A DNA stretch of 64,000 bases. It comes from Ensifer sp. LCM 4579 (GTDB taxonomy: Bacteria; Pseudomonadota; Alphaproteobacteria; Rhizobiales; Rhizobiaceae). Within the stretch, counting starts at the first letter, position 1; each line of letters opens with the position of its first letter. Position numbers and translations under genes: made by a program. Location of the stretch: positions 127,655 to 191,654 of the forward strand of contig NZ_MDDV01000009.1 of assembly GCF_001854885.1 (NCBI RefSeq), in the 5' to 3' direction. The notes beneath the pieces were generated by a model. The model did not search any database. It was not told where the DNA came from and saw nothing but the letters and a program-made list of their open reading frames with translations. Positions 6,734 through 15,368 of this stretch are shown in pieces.

Positions 6734-8112
6734 GTTGGGTACCCGACATAACGCTCCTCAGCCGCCCGGCCTATCTCTCTCTGGCCGATCAATTCTCCCG
6801 CGCCATTCAGGAGGGCAAGCTTCGGGCCGGCGCGCGCCTCCCCACGCATCGAAAGCTCGCGGACGAGCTGCAGCTCTCGGTGCAAACGGTAAGCCGCGCC
6901 TATGAGGAGCTTATACGCCGGGGTCTCGTCACGGGCGAGGTTGGCCGCGGCAGCTTCGTTCAGACGGGCCCGCGCGAGCCGGATCCTCCCTATCTGCCGG
7001 AGCGCCTCGGCGAATTGATCGACCTTTCGATCCTCAAGCCTGTCTGCGAGCAGCTTCACCTTGAGAAGATGCGCCAGGCCTTTGCCTGGCTTGCGGAGAA
7101 CCTTCCCGCCAGTTCGGCACTGTCCTTCCGGCCGAACACGGTATTTCCGCGTCATCGCAATGTTGCCGTCGAGTGGCTGTCACGCTGCGGGCTCGCCGCG
7201 TCACCGCTCAATGTCAATCTGACCAACGGCGCGACCTCGGCGATGACCGTGGCGCTGATGAGCGTCGCCCCGCCGGGTTCGACGGTTGCGACGGAAGCCG
7301 TCAGCCATCACACGCTCGTGCCGCTTTCCAGCTATCTCGGCATTCACTTGCAGGGCCTGCCGATCGACGACGACGGCATGATTCCGGATGCATTGGATGA
7401 GGCCTGCCGCAAGGGCGTCGTGCGTGCCGTGTTCCTGCAGCCGTCGGTGATCAATCCGACGGCGACGCTGATGAGCGCCGAACGCCGGGGCGCGCTCGCG
7501 GAGGTGGCGCGACGCCACGACGTCGCGATCATCGAAAACGACATCCTGGGGCCCCTGGTGGAGGGGCGGCTGCCGCCGGTGGCGGCCCTCGCGCCGGAGC
7601 GAACCCTTTATGTCACCAGCTTCACCAAGATCACGGTGCCGGGTCTGCGGATCGGCTATCTTGTGGCGCCGGACCGCTACCTCGCGGCAGTCGCGAACCG
7701 GCATCTCGTGTCGAACTGGATGGCCACGCCCGCGATTGCGGAGATCGCAACGCGCTGGGTGAGCGACGGCACGGCGCTCGAGCTCGTGAATTGGCAGCGC
7801 CGCGCGCTGGCCGCGCGCCAGCGGATTGCCGCGCAGGCGCTGGGCGGACTTGCCTATCGCAGCCACCCCCAAAGCCTCCATGCCTGGCTGCCGCTACCCG
7901 AGGGGCATCAGGAAGACGCTTTCGTTTCCCAGGCACGGCTGCGCGGGGTGGCGATCGCCCCGGGTGCTTCTTTCCGCACGGCCGACAGCGGTTGGCGCCC
8001 GGCGGTGCGGATATCGCTCGGCTCGACCACGGAAGAGGAGCTCAAGACGGGGCTCGGTACCGTCGCCTCCCTGGCGCTGGGCGATCCGGAGGCCCTATTG
8101 CTCGCGATCTGA
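6727..8112 (+). CDS. enuR: MocR-family (GntR HTH plus aminotransferase domain) regulator EnuR
   Basis: This gene encodes 461 residues. Residues 1-78 form a GntR winged helix (LADQFSRAIQEGKLRAGARL, LADELQLSVQTVSRAYEEL). The remainder is a class I aminotransferase-like domain with the PLP lysine at residue 301 in TSFTKITVPGLRIGYL. In EnuR proteins PLP on this lysine senses the ectoine breakdown products N-alpha-acetyl-diaminobutyrate and diaminobutyrate and releases repression of the uptake and catabolic operon. The placement between doeX and ehuA fits that role. The start ATG lies inside a motif shared with the ehuA promoter region. Confidence 0.92.
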   Translation: MTSWVPDITLLSRPAYLSLADQFSRAIQEGKLRAGARLPTHRKLADELQLSVQTVSRAYEELIRRGLVTGEVGRGSFVQTGPREPDPPYLPERLGELIDLSILKPVCEQLHLEKMRQAFAWLAENLPASSALSFRPNTVFPRHRNVAVEWLSRCGLAASPLNVNLTNGATSAMTVALMSVAPPGSTVATEAVSHHTLVPLSSYLGIHLQGLPIDDDGMIPDALDEACRKGVVRAVFLQPSVINPTATLMSAERRGALAEVARRHDVAIIENDILGPLVEGRLPPVAALAPERTLYVTSFTKITVPGLRIGYLVAPDRYLAAVANRHLVSNWMATPAIAEIATRWVSDGTALELVNWQRRALAARQRIAAQALGGLAYRSHPQSLHAWLPLPEGHQEDAFVSQARLRGVAIAPGASFRTADSGWRPAVRISLGSTTEEELKTGLGTVASLALGDPEALLLAI

Positions 8113-8164
8113 TTGGGATCGCGCGATTTCTGGCGCTGCCAGAGTCTTAGTGCTACTGGCGTAA

Positions 8165-8197
8165 TTGTCATGATATTATTATTTGGATTGACATGAT
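8165..8197. promoter_or_regulatory. candidate EnuR operator upstream of ehuA
   Basis: The 134-base spacer before ehuA is AT-rich in its middle. It holds the direct repeat TTGTCATGAT (8165-8174) and TTGACATGAT (8188-8197), which differ at one base and are 23 bases apart start to start. The first repeat is identical to the reverse complement of the enuR start region. TTGACA in the second could also serve as a -35 element. Confidence 0.5.
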
Positions 8198-8246
8198 TTT
8201 TGATGCGGCCCATCGTTAGCGGGTAACTGTCTCGGAGGGGCAACGC

Positions 8247-9032
8247 ATGACCGAGCCGATCATCCGTATCGACAATATCGTCAAGAGATACGGTCCGCTG
8301 ACCGTTCTCGACGGGCTGTCGATGGAGGTGATGCCGGGGGAGAAGCTTGCCCTGATCGGCCCGTCGGGTTCGGGCAAGACGACGATCCTTCGCATCCTGA
8401 TGACCCTGGAGACAATCAGCGACGGCTTCATCCAGATCGATGGCGAGCAGCTCTTCCACATGAAGAAGGCGGGAAACCTGGTTCCGGCCGACGAGCGGCA
8501 TCTGCACAGGATGCGCGAGAAGATCGGCATGGTCTTCCAGCACTTCAACCTGTTCCCCCACAAATGTGTGCTCGACAACATCACCCTGGCGCCGATGCTG
8601 ACCAAGGACATTGACCGGGCGACCGCCGAAAAGCGGGCGATGGAGCTGCTCGACATGGTCGGCCTCGCCGATAAGGCCAGGAGCATGCCGGCGCAGCTTT
8701 CCGGCGGCCAGAAGCAGCGCGTCGCGATTGCGCGGGCGCTGGCGCTCTCCCCGAAAATCATGCTGTTCGACGAGGTGACCTCGGCGCTTGATCCCGAACT
8801 TGTCGAGGAAGTGCTGAGCGTGATGCGCAAGCTTGCGGCCGAGACGGACATGACCATGCTGCTCGTCACGCACGAAATGGGCTTTGCCCACGATTTCGCC
8901 GACCGGGTGCTCTTCTTCGACCGCGGCAAGATCGTCGAGGAGGGGAAGCCCGCGGACATCTTCCGGCACCCGAAACAGGAACGCACGCAGACCTTCCTGC
9001 GCAAGATCATAGCGGCAGGGCACCGCGTCTGA
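8247..9032 (+). CDS. ehuA: ectoine/hydroxyectoine ABC transporter, ATP-binding protein
   Basis: This gene encodes 261 residues. Walker A is GPSGSGKT near residues 38-45, the signature is [15 protein letters not shown], Walker B is [12 protein letters not shown], and the switch histidine is in [13 protein letters not shown]. It belongs to the polar-amino-acid importer ATPase group and energises the EhuC-EhuD membrane pair. It is the first gene of a nine-gene operon that runs to eutE. GGAGGGG precedes the ATG. Regulation is probably by EnuR through the TTGTCATGAT repeat upstream. Confidence 0.95.
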   Translation: MTEPIIRIDNIVKRYGPLTVLDGLSMEVMPGEKLALIGPSGSGKTTILRILMTLETISDGFIQIDGEQLFHMKKAGNLVPADERHLHRMREKIGMVFQHFNLFPHKCVLDNITLAPMLTKDIDRATAEKRAMELLDMVGLADKARSMPAQLSGGQKQRVAIARALALSPKIMLFDEVTSALDPELVEEVLSVMRKLAAETDMTMLLVTHEMGFAHDFADRVLFFDRGKIVEEGKPADIFRHPKQERTQTFLRKIIAAGHRV

Positions 9033-9102
9033 GCCTGAAGGCGCCGACATTGCCTCAGACAAAATAGCAAGAAAACAACACACGACAGAGGAGTTGGGAA
9101 CC

Positions 9103-9954
9103 ATGAAACTGAGAGACTGGATGGCAATGGCGGCGGGAGCCACCGCGCTGATGGCAGTGGCCGCGGCCGCGCCGGCCGCAGCGGACGAAAGCAAACTGGA
9201 GGAACTCAAGGAACAGGGCTTCGCGCGCGTGGCGATCGCCAACGAACCACCCTTTACGGCAGTCGGTGCCGACGGCAAGGTCTCCGGTGCAGCGCCCGAC
9301 GTGGCCCGCGAGATTTTCAAGCGGCTCGGCGTTCCGGAAATCGTCGCTTCGATCTCCGAATATGGCGCGATGATCCCAGGCCTCCAGGCCGGGCGCCATG
9401 ACGCGATTACCGCCGGTCTCTTCATGAAGCCGGAGCGTTGCGCGGCCGTTGCCTATTCCGAACCCATCCTGTGCGATGCCGAGGCCTTTGCGCTCAAGAA
9501 AGGCAACCCGTTGGGACTGAAAAGCTACAAGGACATCGCTGACAATCCGGATGCGAAGATCGGCGCGCCGGGCGGCGGCACCGAAGAAAAGCTCGCGCTC
9601 GAAGCCGGCGTGCCGCGCGATCGCGTCATCGTCGTGCCGGACGGTCAAAGTGGGATGAAGATGCTGCAGGACGGTCGCATCGACGTCTATTCGTTGCCGG
9701 TGCTGTCTATCAACGACCTCATCTCGAAGGCGAACGATCCGAACCTCGAAGTCGTAGCGCCCGTCGAGGGTGCGCCGGTCTATTGCGATGGCGCCGCCTT
9801 CAGGAAAGGCGACGAGGCCTTGCGCGATGCCTTCGACGTCGAGCTCGCCAAGATGAAGGAGTCGGGTGAGTTCGCCAAGATCATCGAGCCCTACGGCTTC
9901 TCGGCCAAGGCCGCGATGTCGACGTCTCGAGAAAAGCTCTGCTCCGCCCAGTAA
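9103..9954 (+). CDS. ehuB: ectoine/hydroxyectoine-binding periplasmic protein
   Basis: This gene encodes 283 residues with a clear signal peptide (about residues 1-27, cleavage after APAAA). The mature part is a family 3 solute-binding fold: ARVAIANEPPFTAVGADGK, DVAREIFKRLG, EYGAMIPGLQAGRHDAITAG and GAPGGGTEEKLALEAG occur in order. EhuB captures ectoine and hydroxyectoine in the periplasm and delivers them to EhuC-EhuD. The start ATG is chosen at 9103 because GAGGAG stands before it; an in-frame TTG nine bases earlier is less likely. It is followed by a strong hairpin before ehuC. Confidence 0.95.
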   Translation: MKLRDWMAMAAGATALMAVAAAAPAAADESKLEELKEQGFARVAIANEPPFTAVGADGKVSGAAPDVAREIFKRLGVPEIVASISEYGAMIPGLQAGRHDAITAGLFMKPERCAAVAYSEPILCDAEAFALKKGNPLGLKSYKDIADNPDAKIGAPGGGTEEKLALEAGVPRDRVIVVPDGQSGMKMLQDGRIDVYSLPVLSINDLISKANDPNLEVVAPVEGAPVYCDGAAFRKGDEALRDAFDVELAKMKESGEFAKIIEPYGFSAKAAMSTSREKLCSAQ

Positions 9955-9975
9955 GCCTGAGTTCCAATGCCTCCA

Positions 9976-10010
9976 CCGCCCCTTTCCGCCGCTTGCCGGC
10001 GGGAAGGCGG
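9976..10010. other. hairpin in the ehuB-ehuC spacer
   Basis: TTTCCGCCG (9983-9991) pairs with CGGCGGGAA (9997-10005) with one wobble. CCGCC (9976-9980) and GGCGG (10006-10010) extend the stem across a two-base bulge. There is no T-run. Such hairpins after binding-protein genes often stabilise the upstream mRNA or attenuate the permease genes, which would give more EhuB than EhuC or EhuD. Confidence 0.5.
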
Positions 10011-10060
10011 CGGCGGGCGGACGCATGAACGAGCCGAATTCTCATGGGAAATGACAGGGC

Positions 10061-10720
10061 ATGATCGACTGGTCGGGCTATATCGGATTGATCCTGCAAG
10101 GCGCATGGGTGACCGTTGAGCTTACCCTGATGGGCTCGGCGCTGGCCGTCGTCGTCGCCTTTGCGGCAGGGCTCGGGCGCGTCGGCCGTTTCCTGGCGGT
10201 GCGCGCGCTGGCCACGACCTATATCGAGTTCTTCCGCGGCACCTCGATTTTCGTTCAGCTCTTCTGGGCCTATTTCGTGCTGCCCTTCGTCGGCATCACG
10301 CTGACGCCGCTGCAGGCAGGCGTGCTCGCGCTGGGCTTGAATGTCGGTGCCTATGGTGCGGAAGTGGTGCGGGGTGCTGTGAAGGCGATCGGTCGTGAGC
10401 AGCGGGAGGCCTGCGTCGCACTCAATCTCACGCGCTATCAGGCGATGCGCCACATCATCCTGCCGCAGGCATTGCCGCTGATGCTGCCGACCTTCGGCAA
10501 CAACGCCATCGAGCTCTTGAAGGGGACCGCCGTCGTCTCCCTGATCTCGCTCACCGATATGACGTTTCAGGCCCAGGTGGTCCGGGCGCAAACGGGCAGC
10601 ACGCTCGTTCCGTTCGCCACGATCCTGGTGCTTTACTTCATCATGGCCTGGCTGATCTCGCTCGGCATGCGCTGGCTGGAGCGGCACGTGACCCGTGGCC
10701 TCGATGGCGTGAGGATTTGA
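10061..10720 (+). CDS. ehuC: ectoine/hydroxyectoine ABC transporter permease
   Basis: This gene encodes 219 residues with about five membrane segments. EFFRGTSIFVQLFWAYF and the EAA-like block EQREACVALNLTRYQAMRHI, which contacts the ATPase, are typical of HisMQ-type permeases. It lies in the ehu operon, 106 bases after ehuB, and forms the membrane channel with EhuD. Its TGA at 10718 precedes the ehuD ATG by two bases, so the two are probably translated together. Confidence 0.94.
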   Translation: MIDWSGYIGLILQGAWVTVELTLMGSALAVVVAFAAGLGRVGRFLAVRALATTYIEFFRGTSIFVQLFWAYFVLPFVGITLTPLQAGVLALGLNVGAYGAEVVRGAVKAIGREQREACVALNLTRYQAMRHIILPQALPLMLPTFGNNAIELLKGTAVVSLISLTDMTFQAQVVRAQTGSTLVPFATILVLYFIMAWLISLGMRWLERHVTRGLDGVRI

Positions 10721-10722
10721 CC

Positions 10723-11385
10723 ATGGAGTGGGATTGGGACTTCGTTCGCCAGATCATGCCGACCCTCATCGAGGGACTGAAGATCACCATTCTGGCCACC
10801 ATGCTCGGCGCCGGCGTCGCCGCGGCGATCGGCCTCGTCTTCGCCATCCTGCGCATGGTGGCGCCGGCGCCGATCGCGCGGGCGACGAGTTTTGCGGTTG
10901 AGTTTATCCGCGGCACGCCCCTGCTCGTGCAACTCTACTTCATCTTCTACGTGCTGCCAGATGTCGGCATCCGTCTGCCGGCCCTCGTCGCCGGCGTCAT
11001 CGGCCTCGGCATCCACTACGGCACCTATGCCGCCGAGGTTTATCGCGCCGGCATCGAGAACGTTCCGCGCGGGCAATGGGAGGCCGCCAAGGCGACGAAC
11101 CTCACGGCGCCTCAGACCTGGATTCACGTAATTCTGCCGCAGGCGATCCCGCCGATGATCCCGGCGCTCGCCAACTATCTGATCGCCATGTTCAAGGAGA
11201 CGCCGCTGCTTTCGGCAATCACGGTGCTCGAACTCATGAACCAGGCAAAGAGCATCGCCAACAGCAATTACCGCTACATCGAACCGATGACGCTGGTCGG
11301 CGTGTTCTTCCTGATCATGAGCCTGATTTCGGTCTTCTTCCTGCGTTGGCTGGAAGAGCGCTACGCCCGGGTGGACGAACGCTGA
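10723..11385 (+). CDS. ehuD: ectoine/hydroxyectoine ABC transporter permease
   Basis: This gene encodes 220 residues of a HisMQ-type permease with about five membrane helices. EFIRGTPLLVQLYFIFYVLP and the cytoplasmic loop RGQWEAAKATNLTAPQTWIH are the conserved parts. The start is taken at ATG 10723; an in-frame TTG six bases earlier overlaps the end of ehuC. The stop TGA shares a base with the eutA ATG (TGATG), which couples uptake and catabolic genes in one message. Confidence 0.94.
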   Translation: MEWDWDFVRQIMPTLIEGLKITILATMLGAGVAAAIGLVFAILRMVAPAPIARATSFAVEFIRGTPLLVQLYFIFYVLPDVGIRLPALVAGVIGLGIHYGTYAAEVYRAGIENVPRGQWEAAKATNLTAPQTWIHVILPQAIPPMIPALANYLIAMFKETPLLSAITVLELMNQAKSIANSNYRYIEPMTLVGVFFLIMSLISVFFLRWLEERYARVDER

Positions 11386-12164
11386 TGGAGACCATCGCCC
11401 TTTCTGTGACAGCGCGCGCGCCGCGCCTTGACGATCGACCGCTCGAAAAGCGTATCGGACTCGTCGTCCTTGCCACGGATCACACGACGGAGGCGGACTT
11501 CACGCGTCTGGTGGCGTCGGAGCGGATCGGCGTGTACGTTACGCGCATCCCCTATGCCAATCCGGTGACGCCGGAAAACCTCCGGGCAATGCAGCCGTCG
11601 CTAAACGCCGCGGCCGCATTGATCCTGCCGAACGAGCCGCTCGACGCCGTCGTGTATTCCTGCACCTCAGCCTCCGTGGTCATCGGGGACAAGGAGATCG
11701 CCGCTGCGATCCATGCCGCCAAGCCTGAAGCCGCGGTCGTGACGCCGACGGCGGCGGCGGTCAAAGGCCTGAGAGTTCTGGGCGCCAGGCGGATTTCGGT
11801 GCTCACCCCCTACACGATCGAGACCAGCCGGTCGATGGCGGATTATTTTGCCGACCTGGGCTTCGAGATCGACAGGTTCACCTGCCTGGGACTTACCGAC
11901 GACCGGGAAATGGCGCGGATCGCGCCCGAGGAGATCGTGGCCTTCGCCAGGGAAGCGGCGGCGGCGGAATCGGACGCACTCTTTATCTCCTGCACGGCCG
12001 TGCGCGCGGCGGGCGTCCTTGGGAAAATCGAGGCGACGATCGGCAAGCCGGTCGTCAGCAGCAATTACGCCACGGCCTGGGCCTGTCTCCGCCTTTGCGG
12101 TGAGGAGAAGGCGCGGCCGGAACTCGGCCGCTTGATGGCGCTGCCGCTGGGACAATGGCCATGA
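11385..12164 (+). CDS. eutA: hydroxyectoine utilisation protein, maleate isomerase/Asp-Glu racemase-like
   Basis: This gene encodes 259 residues. Two cysteine motifs typical of the Asp/Glu racemase and arylmalonate decarboxylase fold are present: VVYSCTSASVVIG with Cys93 and LFISCTAVRAAG with Cys203. EutA acts with EutB and EutC in the conversion of 5-hydroxyectoine to ectoine. Its exact chemistry is not settled, and a racemase or isomerase step is the usual proposal. The start was chosen at the TGATG overlap with ehuD. The ATGA overlap with eutB suggests translational coupling. Confidence 0.9.
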   Translation: METIALSVTARAPRLDDRPLEKRIGLVVLATDHTTEADFTRLVASERIGVYVTRIPYANPVTPENLRAMQPSLNAAAALILPNEPLDAVVYSCTSASVVIGDKEIAAAIHAAKPEAAVVTPTAAAVKGLRVLGARRISVLTPYTIETSRSMADYFADLGFEIDRFTCLGLTDDREMARIAPEEIVAFAREAAAAESDALFISCTAVRAAGVLGKIEATIGKPVVSSNYATAWACLRLCGEEKARPELGRLMALPLGQWP

Positions 12165-13165
12165 GCGCCTCTCTCCCGGTGACGATCGAGCATATCGAAG
12201 CGGCGGCACGGCGCATGTCCGGCCGCGTGCTGGCGACGCCCCTCGTCTCGTCGGCATCACTCGGCAAGCTCTCCGGCGTCCCTGTCGGGTTGAAGCTCGA
12301 GCACCACCAGACGACCGGCAGCTTCAAGCTGCGCGGTGCGACCAATGCGGTGCTTTCGCTGTCCGCCGACGAGAGGGCCCGTGGCGTGGTCGCGGCCTCG
12401 ACCGGCAATCACGGCCGGGCACTCGCCCATGCGGCCAAGGCGGAGGGGTCGGTCGCGACGATCTGCATGTCGCGCCTCGTGCCGGAGAACAAGGTCTCCG
12501 AAATCCGTCGCCTCGGTGCGGATGTTCGCATCGTCGGCAAGTCACAGGACGAGGCGCAGGAGGAGGTCGAGCGGCTCGTCGCGGACAAGGGGCTCGTCAT
12601 GGTGCCGCCTTTCGATCATCCGGCCATCGTCGCGGGGCAAGGGACGCTCGGACTCGAGATCGTCGAACAGATGCCTGAGGTTGCCATGGTGCTCGTGCCG
12701 GTCTCGGGTGGCGGTCTTGCCGCGGGGGTGGCTGCCGCAATCAAGGCGCGCAAGCCCGCGACGCGGGTGATCGGCCTGACGATGGAGCGTGGTGCGGCAA
12801 TGAAGGCGAGTGTCGACGCCGGCAAGCCCGTGCTCGTCGAGGAACATCCGAGCCTAGCGGATTCGCTTGGCGGCGGCATCGGACTCGACAATCACGTGAC
12901 CTTCCGCATGTGCCGCGAGCTCATCGATGACATCGTTCTTCTGACGGAGGCGGAAATCGCCGCCGGCATGCGCCACGCCTATTCTGAGGAGCGCGAAGTC
13001 GTGGAAGGGGCAGGGGCCGTCGGCATTGCGGCGCTTCTCGCCGGCAAGATCAAGAACATCGAGGGCCCGATCGCAGTCATTCTTTCCGGCCGCAATGTCG
13101 ATATGGGCCTGCATCTTAGGGTGATGAACGGCGAAACGGATCCGTTTCGCGAGGAGACGGCATGA
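12161..13165 (+). CDS. eutB: hydroxyectoine utilisation dehydratase, threonine dehydratase-like
   Basis: This gene encodes 334 residues of a PLP-dependent fold-type II enzyme. Lys56 in GSFKLRGATN forms the Schiff base. ASTGNHGRALAHAA and PVSGGGLAAGV are the substrate loop and the cofactor phosphate loop. EutB is proposed to remove water from hydroxyectoine or a derived intermediate on the way to ectoine. The start at 12161 gives a four-base ATGA overlap with eutA; another ATG six bases earlier is possible. A serine/threonine dehydratase role outside the pathway is unlikely given the position inside the operon. Confidence 0.9.
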   Translation: MSASLPVTIEHIEAAARRMSGRVLATPLVSSASLGKLSGVPVGLKLEHHQTTGSFKLRGATNAVLSLSADERARGVVAASTGNHGRALAHAAKAEGSVATICMSRLVPENKVSEIRRLGADVRIVGKSQDEAQEEVERLVADKGLVMVPPFDHPAIVAGQGTLGLEIVEQMPEVAMVLVPVSGGGLAAGVAAAIKARKPATRVIGLTMERGAAMKASVDAGKPVLVEEHPSLADSLGGGIGLDNHVTFRMCRELIDDIVLLTEAEIAAGMRHAYSEEREVVEGAGAVGIAALLAGKIKNIEGPIAVILSGRNVDMGLHLRVMNGETDPFREETA

Positions 13166-14151
13166 CAGGGATGAAGATTCTGACCGAGAGGGAACTGCGC
13201 CGGATCGTTCCGCTCGACCGCGAGGCGGTTGCCTGCGTCGAGGAGGCATTCCATGCGCTCGCCACGAAAGCCGTGGCGATGCCGCCGATCCTCAGGCTCG
13301 ATATTCCGGAGCATCGCGGCGAGGTGGACGTGAAGACGGCCTACGTGCCCGGCCTCGACGGCTTCGCGATCAAGATCAGCCCCGGCTTCTTCGACAATCC
13401 GAAGATCGGCCTGCCGAGCACCAACGGCATGATGGTGCTTCTGTCGAGTCGCACGGGCCTCGTGCAGGCGCTGCTGCTCGACAACGGCTATCTCACCGAT
13501 GTGCGCACGGCCGCGGCCGGTGCAGTCGCGGCCAAGCATCTGTCGCGGCAGGACGCTTCCGTGGCGGCGATCTTCGGCGCCGGCGTGCAGGCAAGACTGC
13601 AGCTCGAGGCGCTGGCGCTCCTGCGCCCCATCCGCGAGGCGCGCCTGTGGGCGCGCGACGCGATAAGGGCCGAAACAACGGCGCAAGCACTCTCCGAGAA
13701 GCTGGGTTTCCCGGTCAAGGCCGTCGTCCAGCCGAAGGCGGCCGTCACAGGTGCTGACATCATCGTGACCACCACGCCGTCGGAGGCGCCGATCCTCAAG
13801 GCCGAATGGCTCCAGCCTGGGCAGCATGTCACCGCCATGGGCTCCGACGCCGAACACAAGAACGAACTCGACCCGCGGGCGATCCTTCGCGGCACCTACG
13901 TCGCCGATAGCTTGAAACAGACGCGCCGGCTCGGCGAACTGCATCACGCGATTGCCGCCGGGCTCGTGGCACAGGATGCCGAGTTCGCGGAGATCGGCCA
14001 GGTGATTGCGGGTGTGAAAGCCGGACGAACCAGTGCCGAAGAGATCACGATTGCCGACCTTACAGGCACCGGCGTCCAGGACACCGCCATAGCCACGCTC
14101 GCTGTCGGGCGGGCGAACGCCGCGGACGCGGGCGTCACATTCGAAAGCTGA
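13162..14151 (+). CDS. eutC: hydroxyectoine utilisation protein, ornithine cyclodeaminase/mu-crystallin family
   Basis: This gene encodes 329 residues. It is an NAD(P)-binding ornithine cyclodeaminase-like enzyme: VAAIFGAGVQARLQLEALA is the Rossmann loop, TTTPSEAPIL and MGSDAEHKNELD follow, and YLTDVRTAAAGAVA is the family block before it. With EutA and EutB it completes conversion of hydroxyectoine to ectoine, probably by reduction of an imine-like intermediate. It overlaps eutB by ATGA at 13162-13165 and is followed 32 bases later by eutD. Confidence 0.9.
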   Translation: MTGMKILTERELRRIVPLDREAVACVEEAFHALATKAVAMPPILRLDIPEHRGEVDVKTAYVPGLDGFAIKISPGFFDNPKIGLPSTNGMMVLLSSRTGLVQALLLDNGYLTDVRTAAAGAVAAKHLSRQDASVAAIFGAGVQARLQLEALALLRPIREARLWARDAIRAETTAQALSEKLGFPVKAVVQPKAAVTGADIIVTTTPSEAPILKAEWLQPGQHVTAMGSDAEHKNELDPRAILRGTYVADSLKQTRRLGELHHAIAAGLVAQDAEFAEIGQVIAGVKAGRTSAEEITIADLTGTGVQDTAIATLAVGRANAADAGVTFES

Positions 14152-14183
14152 GACCGGCACCGCCGGAAAACGAGGGAAGAAAC

Positions 14184-15365
14184 ATGACGCAACCCAACCT
14201 CAAATTCTCCCTTGGGGAATACGAAGCCCGGCTCGGGAAGACACGCCAGGCCATGGAGGCAAAGGGCGTGGACCTACTGATCGTCAGCGATCCGTCCAAC
14301 ATGGCTTGGCTCACCGGCTATGATGGCTGGTCGTTCTACGTGCATCAGGCGGTGATCGTGCCGCCTTCGGGCGAGCCGATCTGGTTCGGCCGCGGCCAGG
14401 ATGCCAACGGCGCCAAGCTCACCGCCTATCTCGGCCACGAAAACATCATCGGCTATCCCGATCACTATGTGCAGTCGACGGAGCGCCACCCGATGGACTA
14501 CCTGTCGAGCATCCTCACAGACCGCGGCTGGGGTTCGCTGCGGATCGGCGTCGAGATGGACAATTACTGGTTCTCCGCGGCCGCCTTTGCGTCTCTCACG
14601 AAACATCTGCCGAACGCGCGCTTCATCGACGCCACGGCACTCGTCAACTGGCAGCGTGCCGTCAAGAGCGAGACGGAAATCAAGTACATGCGCAATGCCG
14701 CGCGGATCGTCGAGGCGATGCATCAGCGCATCTTCGACAAGATCGAGGTCGGCATGCGCAAATGCGATCTGGTCGCCGAGATTTACGATGCCGGAACGCG
14801 CGGGGTCGACGGCATAGGCGGTGACTATCCGGCCATCGTGCCGCTCCTGCCTTCAGGCATGGAGGCATCCGCGCCGCACTTGACCTGGGACGACCGGCCG
14901 TTGAAGAGGGGCGAGGGCACTTTCTTCGAGATTGCCGGTTGTTACAACCGTTACCACGTCCCGCTGTCTCGGACCGTTTTCCTCGGCAAGCCGACGCCCG
15001 CTTTCCTGGACGCCGAGAAGGCGACGCTCGAGGGCATGGAGGCAGGTCTTGCGGTGGCGAAACCCGGCAATAGTTGTGAGGACATCGCCAAGGCCTTCTT
15101 CGCGGTGCTGAAGAAATACGGGATCGTCAAGGACAATCGCACCGGTTATCCGATCGGCCTTTCCTATCCGCCCGATTGGGGCGAGCGCACGATGAGCCTG
15201 CGACCGGGCGACAAGACGGAACTGAAGCCCGGAATGACCTTCCACTTCATGACGGGGCTCTGGCTCGAGGACATGGGATTCGAGACTACGGAAAGCATTC
15301 TGATTACCGAGACCGGCGTCGAATGCCTCGCATCGGTGCCGCGCAAACTGATGGTGAAGAACTGA
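14184..15365 (+). CDS. eutD: ectoine hydrolase, M24 peptidase family
   Basis: This gene encodes 393 residues; the protein is also called DoeA. It has a creatinase-like N-terminal domain and a pita-bread M24 domain (GIGGDYPAIVPLLPSG, GTFFEIAGCYNRYHVPLSR, SYPPDWGER, FHFMTGLW). The enzyme opens the ectoine ring to give mainly N-alpha-acetyl-L-2,4-diaminobutyrate, the EnuR inducer. Some metal-ligand positions of true metallopeptidases look replaced (FEIAGC where aminopeptidases have an Asp-containing strand), as in other ectoine hydrolases. GAGGGAAGAA supports the start. eutE follows after three bases. Confidence 0.93.
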   Translation: MTQPNLKFSLGEYEARLGKTRQAMEAKGVDLLIVSDPSNMAWLTGYDGWSFYVHQAVIVPPSGEPIWFGRGQDANGAKLTAYLGHENIIGYPDHYVQSTERHPMDYLSSILTDRGWGSLRIGVEMDNYWFSAAAFASLTKHLPNARFIDATALVNWQRAVKSETEIKYMRNAARIVEAMHQRIFDKIEVGMRKCDLVAEIYDAGTRGVDGIGGDYPAIVPLLPSGMEASAPHLTWDDRPLKRGEGTFFEIAGCYNRYHVPLSRTVFLGKPTPAFLDAEKATLEGMEAGLAVAKPGNSCEDIAKAFFAVLKKYGIVKDNRTGYPIGLSYPPDWGERTMSLRPGDKTELKPGMTFHFMTGLWLEDMGFETTESILITETGVECLASVPRKLMVKN

Positions 15366-15368
15366 GAC

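Noticed and set aside
11385..14151. eutA, eutB and eutC as housekeeping racemase, threonine dehydratase and ornithine cyclodeaminase
   Set aside because: They overlap in one operon with ectoine transport and hydrolysis genes in the order known for hydroxyectoine use, so a general amino-acid role is less likely.
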